A stretch of DNA of 64,000 bases from Streptomyces typhae (GCF_009755605.1 NZ_WPNZ01000021.1:120656-184655), one strand, 5' to 3'; positions 53,523 to 61,838 are shown, counted from the stretch's first letter. The notes: generated by a model from the letters alone, not told the origin. Made by a program: numbers and translations.

Positions 53523-53813
53523 TCAGCACGTGCGGCCGGTGTAGTGCGCGCCCTGGATCTTGCTCGCCGAGCCAAGCCACGTCTTGCCGGGGCCCACACA
53601 GCGCTCGTAGTCAGCCTGCATCGCGACCCTGACGTGGATGACCACACGGGAGCCGTCCGACGTGCAGTGGTTGTAGAAGGCGTCGGATGCCGTCTCGTAG
53701 AAACCGCAGGGGTCCGCAGCCGCGGGCGTCGCTGTTGTGGTCACCATTCCGAGAGACGTGACGGCGAGGGCCGTGGCGGCGAGGGCGCTGGTCAGCAGGC
53801 GTCGAGCACGCAC
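53523..53813 (-). CDS. Small secreted protein, DUF6355-like
   Basis: 96 residues. Signal peptide 1-34 ending ATPAAA; mature part of about 62 residues with four cysteines (PCGFYET, NHC, RCVGPG, TGRTC), likely two disulfides. Resembles the DUF6355 proteins named after natural-product clusters. Function unknown. No biosynthetic cluster is near. Ribosome site GGAGTTCCC before ATG. Confidence 0.82.
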   Translation of the reverse strand: MRARRLLTSALAATALAVTSLGMVTTTATPAAADPCGFYETASDAFYNHCTSDGSRVVIHVRVAMQADYERCVGPGKTWLGSASKIQGAHYTGRTC

Positions 53814-54036
53814 GGGAACTCCTTTGTCGGGCGGGGAGAGCTGGACTGGTGGACCGGTAGGGAGTACTTCGCCGACTTGGGTGTGCCTCGGGTCGGCGTT
53901 GCCTGAGGATCGCAGGCCCGGACCCGTGCGGGGCGCGCGAACGCCGTGGTGTTCACCCGCAGGATCGTTCCCTCTGCGCCGATCGGATGGATCTGTTCCG
54001 GTTACCGGCCCGGCGGGGATCCCTTTCTGCTTCCGG

Positions 54037-54672
54037 CTACGCCTCGGTGGGGGCGGTCCGTATCTCTGCGTTCGCTGTCTCTGCGTGCGCTATCTCTGCG
54101 TGCGCTGTCTCTGCGTGCGCTGTCTCTGCGTGCGCTGTCTCTGCGTGCGCTATCTCTGCGTTCATCCTCGCCGCCAGGCGTTTCGGCGCTTGCACGCAGT
54201 AGCTCTCCGTCAGGAGTTCCCTCACCTCGTCCCACTCCGTGGTGTCGTCCAGGCGCATGCCGACCACGTTCGCGCCCCACGACATCCGGAAGAACGGTGC
54301 CCCCGCGCTCGTCAGGGCCTCGAACTCCTCTCCGTGGGAGCGGAACGTGAGGGTCGTCGACAGGCCCGCCTCCGTCGTCATCGCTCGGGCCCCGGGTGAG
54401 GGCGAGCGGGTCAGGTCTGTGCGGTAGACGTGGGCGAAGGTCCGGGTGCGGATGCGCCAGCGGATGCCCGTCCACGCCGGTTCCTCGTACGCGTCGGGGA
54501 AGCTCAGGCACACGGCACGCAGGCGGGTGAGGGCGTCCGGCGGGACCTCGTCGTCCAGCGGTGCGTCGTCCATCGGCGCGTCGTGCGCGGGGTCCGTGGA
54601 CTCTCCGCGGTCCGCGGACTCTCCGCGGTCCGTGAATTCGTCGCGGCCCGTGGATTCTCTGCTGCTCGTCAT
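54037..54672 (-). CDS. MmcQ/YjbR-type protein with repeat tail
   Basis: 211 residues. N-terminus has repeats DRGESADRGESTD; the YjbR fold follows (about 45-165: LRAVCLSFPDAYEEPAWTG, FAHVY, FFRMSW, VGMRLDD). Residues 170-204 are seven AHAET/EIAHA pentapeptides from the 15-base tandem repeat at 54061-54165, ending the protein in a likely long charged helix. TAGACT lies seven bases before the ATG; leaderless. DNA binding in the family is unproven. Confidence 0.85.
   Translation of the reverse strand: MTSSRESTGRDEFTDRGESADRGESTDPAHDAPMDDAPLDDEVPPDALTRLRAVCLSFPDAYEEPAWTGIRWRIRTRTFAHVYRTDLTRSPSPGARAMTTEAGLSTTLTFRSHGEEFEALTSAGAPFFRMSWGANVVGMRLDDTTEWDEVRELLTESYCVQAPKRLAARMNAEIAHAETAHAETAHAETAHAEIAHAETANAEIRTAPTEA
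54061..54165. repeat. 15-base minisatellite in the YjbR-type gene
   Basis: Seven exact-length units of T(A/G)TCTCTGCGTGCGC; multiples of three preserve the reading frame. Confidence 0.95.
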
Positions 54673-54682
54673 CGTCGAGAGT

Positions 54683-55477
54683 CTAGGAGCGCAGGAACCG
54701 CACCGACGGGTGGTCCAGCGGGTCGGCCGGGTCCGGCGGCGTGACCCGCGCCCGTACCCCGTACACCTCCGCGATCAGCGGCTCGGTGATGACGTCGGCG
54801 GGAGTGCCGTGCGCGTACGCCCTGCCCTCCTTCAGGACCAGGATCTCGTCGCAGAACATGGCGGCCAGGTTCAGGTCGTGCAGGGCGATCACCGTGGTCA
54901 CGGGGAGACCCGCGATCAGGGTGAGCAGGTCCAGTTGGTGCTGGATGTCCAGGTGGTTGGTCGGCTCGTCCAGGAGCAGTTCGCGCGGGGCCTGGGCCAG
55001 GGCCCGCGCGATGTGGGCGCGTTGGCGTTCACCGCCGGACAGGGTGTGCCAGGACTGGTCCGCCCGGTCGGTCAGGGAGGTGCGCGCGAGGGCGTCCTCG
55101 ATGGCCCGCTCGTCCTCGGGCGTGCCGCCCGACCACGGCCTGCGGTGCGGGACCCGGCCGAGCGCCACCACGTCCCGTACGGTCAGCTCGACCTGCGTCG
55201 TGGCGTGCTGGTCGACCACCGCGAGGCGGCGTGCCGTCGTCCTGCGCCCGAGCCGCGGCAGCGGTACGCCGTCCAGCGTGACCACGCCCGCCGCGGGCGC
55301 GAGCACCCCCGAAAGGAGGCGCAGCAGCGTGGACTTGCCGGAGCCGTTCGGGCCGAGGAGGCCGACCGTGCTGCCCGGCCGGGGCGCGAGGGTGATGCCG
55401 TCGACGATCAGACGGCCGCCCGCCCGGCGGGTGACCCGTTCCGCCGCCAGCCCCTCCGGCACCCCGTGCACCGTCAT
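54683..55477 (-). CDS. btuD: ABC importer ATP-binding protein (BtuD/FecE type)
   Basis: 264 residues. Walker A GPNGSGKST (about 42-50), Q-loop DQHATTQ, signature LSGGERQRAHIARAL, Walker B ELLLDEPTNHLD, switch His in ALHDLNLA. The type is that of iron-siderophore and corrinoid importers. Start overlaps the permease stop by four bases, so the two are coupled. B12 import is inferred from the upstream riboswitch (57736-57891). Confidence 0.93.
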   Translation of the reverse strand: MTVHGVPEGLAAERVTRRAGGRLIVDGITLAPRPGSTVGLLGPNGSGKSTLLRLLSGVLAPAAGVVTLDGVPLPRLGRRTTARRLAVVDQHATTQVELTVRDVVALGRVPHRRPWSGGTPEDERAIEDALARTSLTDRADQSWHTLSGGERQRAHIARALAQAPRELLLDEPTNHLDIQHQLDLLTLIAGLPVTTVIALHDLNLAAMFCDEILVLKEGRAYAHGTPADVITEPLIAEVYGVRARVTPPDPADPLDHPSVRFLRS

Positions 55478-56535
55478 GTGACCTTCCTCGTCCGGTAGAG
55501 GACCACCACGAACGCCGGCACCCCGATCAGCGACGTCACCACGCCCACCGGCACCTCCTGCGGGTCAAGGACCGTGCGGGCCAGGGTGTCCACCCAGATC
55601 AGGAAGATCGCGCCCGCGAGTGCCGTCACCGGCAGCAGCCGGGGATGCCCCGCGCCCACCACCGCGCGGGCCGCGTGCGGCAGGACCAGGCCCACGAAGC
55701 CGATCGCCCCCGCGCTGCTCACCAGGACCGCCGTCAGGAGCGCCGTCGTGCAGAGCAGGACGGCGCGTACCCGGCCCACCCGTACGCCGAGGGTCGCCGC
55801 CGCGTCCTGGCCGAACGCGAAGGCGTCCAGGGTCCGCGCGTGCAGCAGCAGGACGGCCAGGGCGGCGGCCAGGACGGCCGCGCACAGCCACACGTCCGTC
55901 CAGCCCGTTCCGCTGAGCGAGCCGAGCAGCCAGAACAGGACACCGCGCGTCGTCTCCGCGTCGGCGGCGGTGAGGACGACGAAGGAGGTCAGCGAGGAGA
56001 AGAGCTGCATCGCGGCGACGCCGGACAGGATCACGCGGTCGGTGGTGTCGCCGAGGGTGTGGCTGAGGAGGAGGACCAGGGCGAAGGAGAGGACGGCGCC
56101 GACGAAGGCGCCCGCGGACACCGTCAGGACTCCCCCGCCGACCCCGAGGACCACCACGGCCACGGCGCCGGTGGACGCCCCGGAGGAGACGCCGAGCACG
56201 AACGGGTCCGCGAGCGGGTTGCGCAGGAGCGACTGGAGGACCGCGCCGCACACCGCGAGGCCCGCCCCGCACACCGCGGCGAGGACCGTGCGCGGCATCC
56301 GCAGGTTCCATACGATGCCGTCGCGGATCGGCGTCAGCTCCGGCTCGCCCCAGCCGAGGTGCGCCGCCACCGCCGACCACACGTCCGGTACGGAGATGTC
56401 GGCCGGGCCGATGGTGACGGCCACCGCGAGGGACAGGAACAGCGCCGCGAGTCCGGCCAGGCCGAGGAGGACACCCCGGAGCCGGGTGCCGCCACCACCC
56501 CGCTGCCGCCCGCCCACGGGCTCCGCACCCGTCAC
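55474..56535 (-). CDS. btuC: ABC importer permease (BtuC/FecCD type)
   Basis: 353 residues, about nine to ten helices. FecCD signature LRMPRTVLAAVCGAGLAVCG and PLADPFVLGVSSGAS, plus GFVGLVLPHAAR, the site contacting the ATPase. Seven bases after the binding-protein stop and four-base overlap with the ATPase gene; the three form one operon. Same corrinoid inference as its neighbours. Confidence 0.94.
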   Translation of the reverse strand: MTGAEPVGGRQRGGGGTRLRGVLLGLAGLAALFLSLAVAVTIGPADISVPDVWSAVAAHLGWGEPELTPIRDGIVWNLRMPRTVLAAVCGAGLAVCGAVLQSLLRNPLADPFVLGVSSGASTGAVAVVVLGVGGGVLTVSAGAFVGAVLSFALVLLLSHTLGDTTDRVILSGVAAMQLFSSLTSFVVLTAADAETTRGVLFWLLGSLSGTGWTDVWLCAAVLAAALAVLLLHARTLDAFAFGQDAAATLGVRVGRVRAVLLCTTALLTAVLVSSAGAIGFVGLVLPHAARAVVGAGHPRLLPVTALAGAIFLIWVDTLARTVLDPQEVPVGVVTSLIGVPAFVVVLYRTRKVT

Positions 56536-56542
56536 CGCGCGC

Positions 56543-57661
56543 TCACTTCGCCAGGCCGAACCGGCGAAGCCCCGCCGCGACCTGTTCGATGCCGTCGACG
56601 GTGCGGATCGTCGGGTTGAGCGCCTGGCCGCTGAGCAGGACGTACCGCTTCTTCTTCACGGCCGTGAGGTTCTTCGTGGCCGGGTTGGACTCCAGGAACG
56701 CGATCTTCTGGCGGGCGCTCTCCGCCGACTGGGACTTGCGGGTGAGGTCGCCGATGACCAGGACGTCGGGGTCGCGGTCGGCGACGGTCTCCCAGTTGAT
56801 CTGGGGCCATTCCGCACGGGTGTCGGCGAAGGCGTTCTTCGCGCCGAGTTCGCGGGTGATGATGCCGGGCGCGCCGCAGCAGCCGGCGATGTACGGCGCC
56901 TCGGAGTTGGCGAACCAGTACATGACGGTGGCGTCGGAGGCGTCGACGGACCGGCCGGCCTTCGCGGTGCGCGCCTTGAGGTCCGCGATCAGTGCCTCGC
57001 CCCGCTCGCGTACGTCGAAGACCCGCGCGAGGTCGCGGATCTCGCCGTACACGGTGTCCATGGTGAGGGTCTCGGTACGGGTGCCGTCGTCGTCGCCCGC
57101 GTTGTCCTTGCCCGCGCAGTCCGTGGGCGAGACGTACACGGGCACACCGAGTTCGGTGAACTTGGCGCGGTCGGCGACGCCGCCCTTGCCGACCGTGTAA
57201 AGGAAGGACGCGCTGACGAAGTCGGGCTCCTTGTCGAGCACCTTCTCCAGCGACGGATAGCGGTCCGCGAGCCGCGGGACCTTCGCGTTCTCCTTCTCCA
57301 GGCCCTTCAGGACGGGGTCCGTCCAGGTGCCGGTGCCGACCATGCGGTCGGCGAGGCCGAGGGAGAGCAGGATCTCCGTGGAGCCCTGGTCGAGGGAGAC
57401 GGCGCGCCGCGGCGGGGTCTCCACCCGGGTCTTCTCGCCGCAGTCGGTGAGCGTGACCGGGTAGCCGGGCGGTGCCTTGTCCGACCGCTTCGCGGACGAG
57501 CCGCCGCCGCACGCGGTGAGCAGGACGAGTCCGGCGCTCAGCAGCAGGGCGGCACCGGCACGTCCACGCCCCTGTACGCGGGTACGGGAGCGGATACGCG
57601 TGCGGAAGCGAATGCGGATACGCGTGCGGGTGGAATCTGTACGGCGGACGATCGGAGGCAC
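56543..57661 (-). CDS. btuF: ABC importer substrate-binding lipoprotein (BtuF-like)
   Basis: 372 residues. Very basic start (residues 6-30, TRIRIRFRTRIRSRTRVQG), then a hydrophobic helix and lipobox LLTAC with Cys51. The rest is a two-lobed helical-backbone domain (PPRRAVSLDQGSTEILLSLG, DPDVLVIGDLTRKS). GTG start is the first after the riboswitch; GGGAAG lies upstream. Cysteines in the mature part (TDCAGKD, CCGAPG) may form disulfides. Corrinoid specificity is inferred from the riboswitch. Confidence 0.9.
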   Translation of the reverse strand: MPPIVRRTDSTRTRIRIRFRTRIRSRTRVQGRGRAGAALLLSAGLVLLTACGGGSSAKRSDKAPPGYPVTLTDCGEKTRVETPPRRAVSLDQGSTEILLSLGLADRMVGTGTWTDPVLKGLEKENAKVPRLADRYPSLEKVLDKEPDFVSASFLYTVGKGGVADRAKFTELGVPVYVSPTDCAGKDNAGDDDGTRTETLTMDTVYGEIRDLARVFDVRERGEALIADLKARTAKAGRSVDASDATVMYWFANSEAPYIAGCCGAPGIITRELGAKNAFADTRAEWPQINWETVADRDPDVLVIGDLTRKSQSAESARQKIAFLESNPATKNLTAVKKKRYVLLSGQALNPTIRTVDGIEQVAAGLRRFGLAK

Positions 57662-57735
57662 ACGTCTTCCCGAGTCTCAGGGCTCATGCGCGGAGCCTGG
57701 TCTGCGAAACCCCGCCGCCCATGGGGAACGGCGGT

Positions 57736-57891
57736 GCCAGCAGGTCTTCGGACTCGGGTTCGTCCGGGCGGGGCCGCCTTCCCAGGGGTACGGGCCCCCA
57801 GTGGCCGCTGGCCTCGCCCGTCCCCCTCACCGCTGCGCGTCAGTTCCGGACTTCCACCGGATTCCCCGACCCTGGTACGGGTACGACTGGC
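57736..57891 (-). ncRNA. Cobalamin riboswitch
   Basis: On the minus strand the consensus is clear: terminal helix GCCAG...CTGGC, GGGAATCCGGTGGAAGTCCGG, ACTGACGCGCAGCGGTGA, GCCACTGG, TGGGAAGGCGG and CGAGTCCGAAGACCTGC (the B12 box). It lies 75 bases ahead of the binding-protein start and in the sense direction. B12-riboswitches normally turn off expression when adenosylcobalamin is bound, so the importer should be made when B12 is short. Confidence 0.95.
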
Positions 57892-57919
57892 GTGCGCAAG
57901 CTATCACTCCGGACCGCCG

Positions 57920-58375
57920 TCACGGCTGGTCGGGGCGGGGTTCCCCGGGGTAGGTGCCGAAGGTCCACTTGTTGCCCTCGGGGTCGGCGACCCCGAACTC
58001 GCGGCTGCCGTAGGGCTGGTCCTCGATCTCGCGGAGCACCTTCACCCCGGCGTCGGTGAGCCTGCGGTAGAGGTCGTCGACGTGCGCCGTGACGACGTAC
58101 GCGCCGAACGTGCCCGGCTCCAGGCAGTACTCGGTGCTCTTCGGGTCGTGGCTGCCGAGCATGACGCCGCCGCCCTCGGGCCAGTCGAGCTGGGCGTGGG
58201 CGACGCGGCCCTCGTCCTCGTGGACGGCGGTGCGCAGGAACCCGACCGTGCCGACGAGGAAGTCGATCAGGGCGGGGGCGTCCGCGGCCTGGAAGGTCGG
58301 CCACACGTCGGGGGCGCGGCGGCCTCCCGGGTCCGGTGCGGTGTACGTGTCCTGGGTGTTCTCGCTGGTGTTCAT
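57920..58375 (-). CDS. VOC-family protein (glyoxalase fold)
   Basis: 151 residues with a typical VOC pattern: WPTFQAADAPALIDFLVGTVGF, HAQLDWPEGGGVMLG, GAYVVTAHVDDLYRRLTDAGV, YGSREFGVADPEGNKWTFG. The ATG overlaps the AraC stop by four bases (ATGA), so it is translated with the regulator. It may be detoxification or an antibiotic-binding protein; no metal site can be confirmed. Confidence 0.9.
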   Translation of the reverse strand: MNTSENTQDTYTAPDPGGRRAPDVWPTFQAADAPALIDFLVGTVGFLRTAVHEDEGRVAHAQLDWPEGGGVMLGSHDPKSTEYCLEPGTFGAYVVTAHVDDLYRRLTDAGVKVLREIEDQPYGSREFGVADPEGNKWTFGTYPGEPRPDQP

Positions 58376-59343
58376 GCCCGCAAGTCTTCGCCGCCGCCGT
58401 ACGCCCCGGCTTGGATATTCCGGCACTCCTCCGCGAGCCAGGCGGTCGGGCTCGCGCCCGTGTACTGCCGGAAGTCCCGTACCAGGTGGGAGTGGTCGTA
58501 GTACCCGCAGTCCGCGGCGATCCCGGCGAGGTCGGGGCGCGTGCCCGCGGCGACCGCCCGTACGGCGGCCGTCTTCGCGTGCTGGAAGCGCATCAGACGG
58601 GCCGCCTGTTTGGGGGTGACGCCGGTCTCGGCGCGGAACACCGCCGACAGGCGGCGCTCGCTGAGCGCGACGTGGGCCGAGAGGCCGCGCAGGGTGCCCG
58701 CGCCCCGGTGCCGGGCGAGCCAGGACCAGGCCTCGGCGACCTCGGGCCGTACCGCGCCCATGCGCTCGGCGGCGGCCGTGCGGCGGGCCAGGTAGCTGTT
58801 CAGGAGGGCGAAGCGGTCCTGCCAGGAGTCGAGTGCGCGCAGGCGTTCGCGGACGTCGGCGGCGACGCGGCCGAGGACGTCGGCGCCCTCGACGACGAGC
58901 GGTCCGGCGAGTTCGGCGGCGGGCAGACCGAGGAGCGCGCGGGCCGCGAGCGGGTGGACCGCCAGCTGGATCCCGGTCTCCCGCTCGGGCTGGACGACGT
59001 ACGTGGGGCTCTGATGCAGGCCGCCGACGACGATGCCGGCGCACTCGGCGTCGGGTCCTCTCGCCTCGCCGGGGGTGCGGCCGGTGACGACGGGGCCGTC
59101 CAGGGAGAAGATCAGCGTCAGGTACGGGGACGGCAGGCCGCGGTGGAGTGCGGTGCTGTGGCCTTGTCTGCGGTAGCCCACGGCCGACACGACCGTGCCG
59201 CCGGGCGAGGGCGCGGCCCGCACGAACTCACCGGACGCGAAACCCCGCGACGCGGCGTCCTTTCCTGAAGAGCCCATACGGCCATTTCCTGAGGAGCCCA
59301 TACGGCCATTGTGCGCGGGCTCCGCCGCCCCGTCGTCCCGCAC
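58372..59343 (-). CDS. AraC-family regulator
   Basis: 323 residues with AraC HTH at the C-terminus (about 215-310: AHVALSERRLSAVFRAETGVTPK, IAADCGYYDHSHLVRDFRQYTGASP). Start uncertain: GTG at 59343, or ATG at 59301 or 59277, because two copies of a 24-base repeat encode RMGSSGNG twice. Coupled to the VOC gene by overlap, and probably regulates it. No ligand recognised. Confidence 0.88.
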   Translation of the reverse strand: MRDDGAAEPAHNGRMGSSGNGRMGSSGKDAASRGFASGEFVRAAPSPGGTVVSAVGYRRQGHSTALHRGLPSPYLTLIFSLDGPVVTGRTPGEARGPDAECAGIVVGGLHQSPTYVVQPERETGIQLAVHPLAARALLGLPAAELAGPLVVEGADVLGRVAADVRERLRALDSWQDRFALLNSYLARRTAAAERMGAVRPEVAEAWSWLARHRGAGTLRGLSAHVALSERRLSAVFRAETGVTPKQAARLMRFQHAKTAAVRAVAAGTRPDLAGIAADCGYYDHSHLVRDFRQYTGASPTAWLAEECRNIQAGAYGGGEDLRA

Positions 59344-59415
59344 GGCTGCCCCCCCGCGGGTGCCGTGGGCCCGTCCCGGCCCACGGCCCCGCGTACGAAC
59401 CGGTCGCCCGGGTCG

Positions 59416-59775
59416 TCAGCGGCTGTAGCGCATCAGTGCCCGCACCATGTGGCACGTCGTGTCCGACGGCGGGTGGATGCCGACCGTCTCGGCCATGGTG
59501 CGGATCCGGACGTTGCTCGCCTGGTTCGGGACCAGGACGCCCGAGTCGAGCAGGGCTATGGCCAGGCGCATGGCCTTGAGGCGGCGGTTGTGGGTGATGT
59601 ACCAGTCGCGGGGGCGGCCGGGGGGCAGGGGGCGCTTCTCCAGCGGGACGTACGGCACGTCGCAGAGCGTGGGGTGGTCCGGGCGCGCGGCGCGCGACGC
59701 ACGCGAGGCACGCGCGGCGGATGTCGGACGGGAGCGGGTGGTCGCGGGCTTCGACGGCAGTGCGGCAGCGGGCAC
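59416..59775 (-). CDS. Conserved protein of unknown function (119 aa)
   Basis: Basic protein: low-complexity Ala/Arg start, then PLPPGRPRDWYITHNRRLKAMRLAIALLDSGV and DTTCHMVRALMRYSR. The conserved end appears in Streptomyces next to glnII. AGGAGG lies six bases before the GTG at 59775, but directly against the ATG at 59781, so I prefer the GTG. Confidence 0.78.
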   Translation of the reverse strand: MPAAALPSKPATTRSRPTSAARASRASRAARPDHPTLCDVPYVPLEKRPLPPGRPRDWYITHNRRLKAMRLAIALLDSGVLVPNQASNVRIRTMAETVGIHPPSDTTCHMVRALMRYSR

Positions 59776-59942
59776 AGGCATCCTCCTGTCGCGGTTCAGG
59801 AACCCTCACGGGCCCCCTCGAACATTGCTTCCATTCTACGTGCCGGCACTGACAACAGCCGCTCCCGCAGCAGTCAATCTTCCCTGGCCAGAGGGGGTTT
59901 GAGGATCTGTGTGACGGATGGTTCACCGGTAACCTGTGCGCC

Positions 59943-60311
59943 ATGGAGATCTGGATCAACCCCGCCTGTTCGAAGTGCCGCAGCGCCCTGACCCTGCTCG
60001 ACGAGGAGGGCGCCGCGTACACCGTGCGCCGCTACCTGGAGGACGTGCCGACCGCCGACGAGATCCGGGACGTCCTCGACCGCCTCGGCCTGGAGCCCTG
60101 GGACATCACCCGCACCCAGGAGGCCGCCGCCAAGGAGCTCGGCCTGTCGGACCGCGCGCGCCGGCCGCGGGACGCGTCGGGGCGCGACGCCTGGATCGAG
60201 GCCCTCGCCGCCCACCCGATCCTCATCCAGCGGCCCATCATCACGGCGGACGACGGCACCGCGGTGGTGGCCCGCACGGAGGAGGCGGTACGGGACGCGC
60301 TCGCGCGCTGA
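59943..60311 (+). CDS. ArsC/Spx-family protein
   Basis: 122 residues, thioredoxin-like. CSKCRSA motif at residues 9-15 (the first Cys is the redox site), PILIQRPIITADDG with the conserved Arg. Arsenate reductase is the common annotation; Spx-like redox control is the alternative, and no ars genes are nearby. TAACCT lies seven bases before the ATG, no ribosome site: leaderless. Confidence 0.9.
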   Translation: MEIWINPACSKCRSALTLLDEEGAAYTVRRYLEDVPTADEIRDVLDRLGLEPWDITRTQEAAAKELGLSDRARRPRDASGRDAWIEALAAHPILIQRPIITADDGTAVVARTEEAVRDALAR

Positions 60312-60330
60312 GACGCCGCCCGAGCGACCG

Positions 60331-60443
60331 GTCGCACGGCGAGCGGGCCGTCACTTCACGCGAGCAGGCCGTCACATCGCACGGCGAGCAGGCCGTCACA
60401 TCGCACGGCGAGCAGGCGGTCACTTCACGCGACGAGCAGGCCG
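60331..60443. repeat. Tandem repeat upstream of glnII
   Basis: Five units, 21-24 bases each, of TCACATCGCACGGCGAGCAGG plus CCG; alternating forms with TCACTTCACGC. Directly precedes the GlnR-type boxes. Confidence 0.85.
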
Positions 60444-60451
60444 TCACACCG

Positions 60452-60489
60452 GTAACACGGGGTTCACACACGGGCAACGGACGGGAAAT
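60452..60489 (+). promoter_or_regulatory. GlnR-type operator of glnII
   Basis: GTAAC-ACGGGG-TTCAC (60452-60467) and GCAAC-GGACGG-GAAAT (60474-60489), 22 bases apart as in the glnA region. First pair has a weak second half. It ends 90 bases before the glnII start; TTGACA (60496-60501) follows. Confidence 0.7.
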
Positions 60490-60578
60490 CGCGTATTGAC
60501 AGGCTCTGGACATCACCACGGACCGCAGCACCCGCACGTCTGCGCCGTACCGAGCGTCGAGCATCAAAGGATGAGCCC

Positions 60579-61625
60579 GTGACCTTCAAGGCTGAGTACC
60601 TCTGGATCGACGGCACCGAGCCGACGGCCAAGCTGCGGTCGAAGACGAAGATCCTGGCCGCCGACCAGCACCCGGCGCACGGCGCCGAGCTGCCGATCTG
60701 GGGGTTCGACGGCTCGTCCACCAACCAGGCGAAGGGCCACGCGTCGGACCGCGTGCTCAAGCCGGTGGCCCACTACCCGGACCCGATCCGTGGCGGTGAG
60801 GACATCCTCGTGCTGTGCGAGGTCCTCGACATCGACATGACGCCGCACGCGTCCAACACCCGGGCCGCGCTCGCGGAGGTCGCCGAGCGGTTCGGCGACC
60901 AGGAGTCGATCTTCGGCATCGAGCAGGAGTACACGTTCTTCAAGGGCGCCCGCCCGCTCGGCTTCCCCGAGGGCGGCTTCCCCGCGGCGCAGGGCGGCTA
61001 CTACTGCGGCGTGGGCGCGGACGAGATCTTCGGCCGTGACGTCGTCGAGGCGCACCTGGACAACTGCCTCAAGGCGGGTCTCGGCATCTCCGGCATCAAC
61101 GCCGAGGTGATGCCCGGCCAGTGGGAGTTCCAGGTCGGCCCGCTCTCCCCCCTCGAGGTCTCCGACCAGCTGTGGGTGGCCCGCTGGCTGCTGTACCGCA
61201 CCGCCGAGGACTTCGACGTGACCGCGACCCTCGACCCGAAGCCGGTCAAGGGCGACTGGAACGGCGCGGGCGCGCACACCAACTTCTCGACCAGGGCCAT
61301 GCGCGAGGGCCCCGACGGATACGCCGCGATCATCACCGCGTGCGAGTCGCTCGGCGAGGGCTCCAAGCCGATGGACCACGTCAAGAACTACGGCGCCGGC
61401 ATCGACGACCGCCTCACCGGTCTGCACGAGACGGCCCCCTGGAACGAGTACAGCTACGGCGTCTCCGACCGCGGCGCCTCCGTCCGCATCCCGTGGCAGG
61501 TCGAGAAGGACGGCAAGGGCTACATCGAGGACCGCCGCCCGAACGCCAACGTCGACCCGTACGTGGTGACGCGGCTGCTCGTCGACACCTGCTGCGCGGC
61601 GCTGGAGAAGGCCGGCCAGGTCTGA
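60579..61625 (+). CDS. glnII: Glutamine synthetase type II
   Basis: 348 residues, eukaryote-like GSII. Motifs WGFDGSSTNQA, FGIEQEYTFF, GINAEVMPGQWEFQVGP, GAHTNFST and RGASVRIPWQ. GSII lacks adenylylation, giving a backup under nitrogen limitation; GSI is in this window too. GTG start after AAAGGATG. Regulation by GlnR-type boxes upstream. Confidence 0.97.
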   Translation: MTFKAEYLWIDGTEPTAKLRSKTKILAADQHPAHGAELPIWGFDGSSTNQAKGHASDRVLKPVAHYPDPIRGGEDILVLCEVLDIDMTPHASNTRAALAEVAERFGDQESIFGIEQEYTFFKGARPLGFPEGGFPAAQGGYYCGVGADEIFGRDVVEAHLDNCLKAGLGISGINAEVMPGQWEFQVGPLSPLEVSDQLWVARWLLYRTAEDFDVTATLDPKPVKGDWNGAGAHTNFSTRAMREGPDGYAAIITACESLGEGSKPMDHVKNYGAGIDDRLTGLHETAPWNEYSYGVSDRGASVRIPWQVEKDGKGYIEDRRPNANVDPYVVTRLLVDTCCAALEKAGQV

Positions 61626-61642
61626 TCCGACCGACCGTCTTC

Positions 61643-61700
61643 AGGATCTGAGATCCCGGATCCCGGATAACGGATAACGGATCCCAGATCCCGGATCCCG
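61643..61700. repeat. Short direct and inverted repeats after glnII
   Basis: GATCCCGGATCCCGGATAACGG block followed by GGATCCCAGATCCCGGATCC; GGATCC is self-complementary, so the transcript end is probably structured and may terminate glnII. Confidence 0.5.
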
Positions 61701-61838
61701 CTCGGGGCGTCCACTTTCACGGTGGGCGCCCCAAAGGCGTTATGGAGATGTCCAGTTCAGGTCGGGGCTGCGTCATGGGTTCGTCCCAACGTGCGAGAGG
61801 AATCCGCCACCGCCGCACCCATCTGCTTCAATGGGGCC

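Noticed and set aside
53298..53906. Plus-strand 202-codon frame
   Set aside because: Antisense to the small secreted protein and the remnant; Arg-rich shadow.
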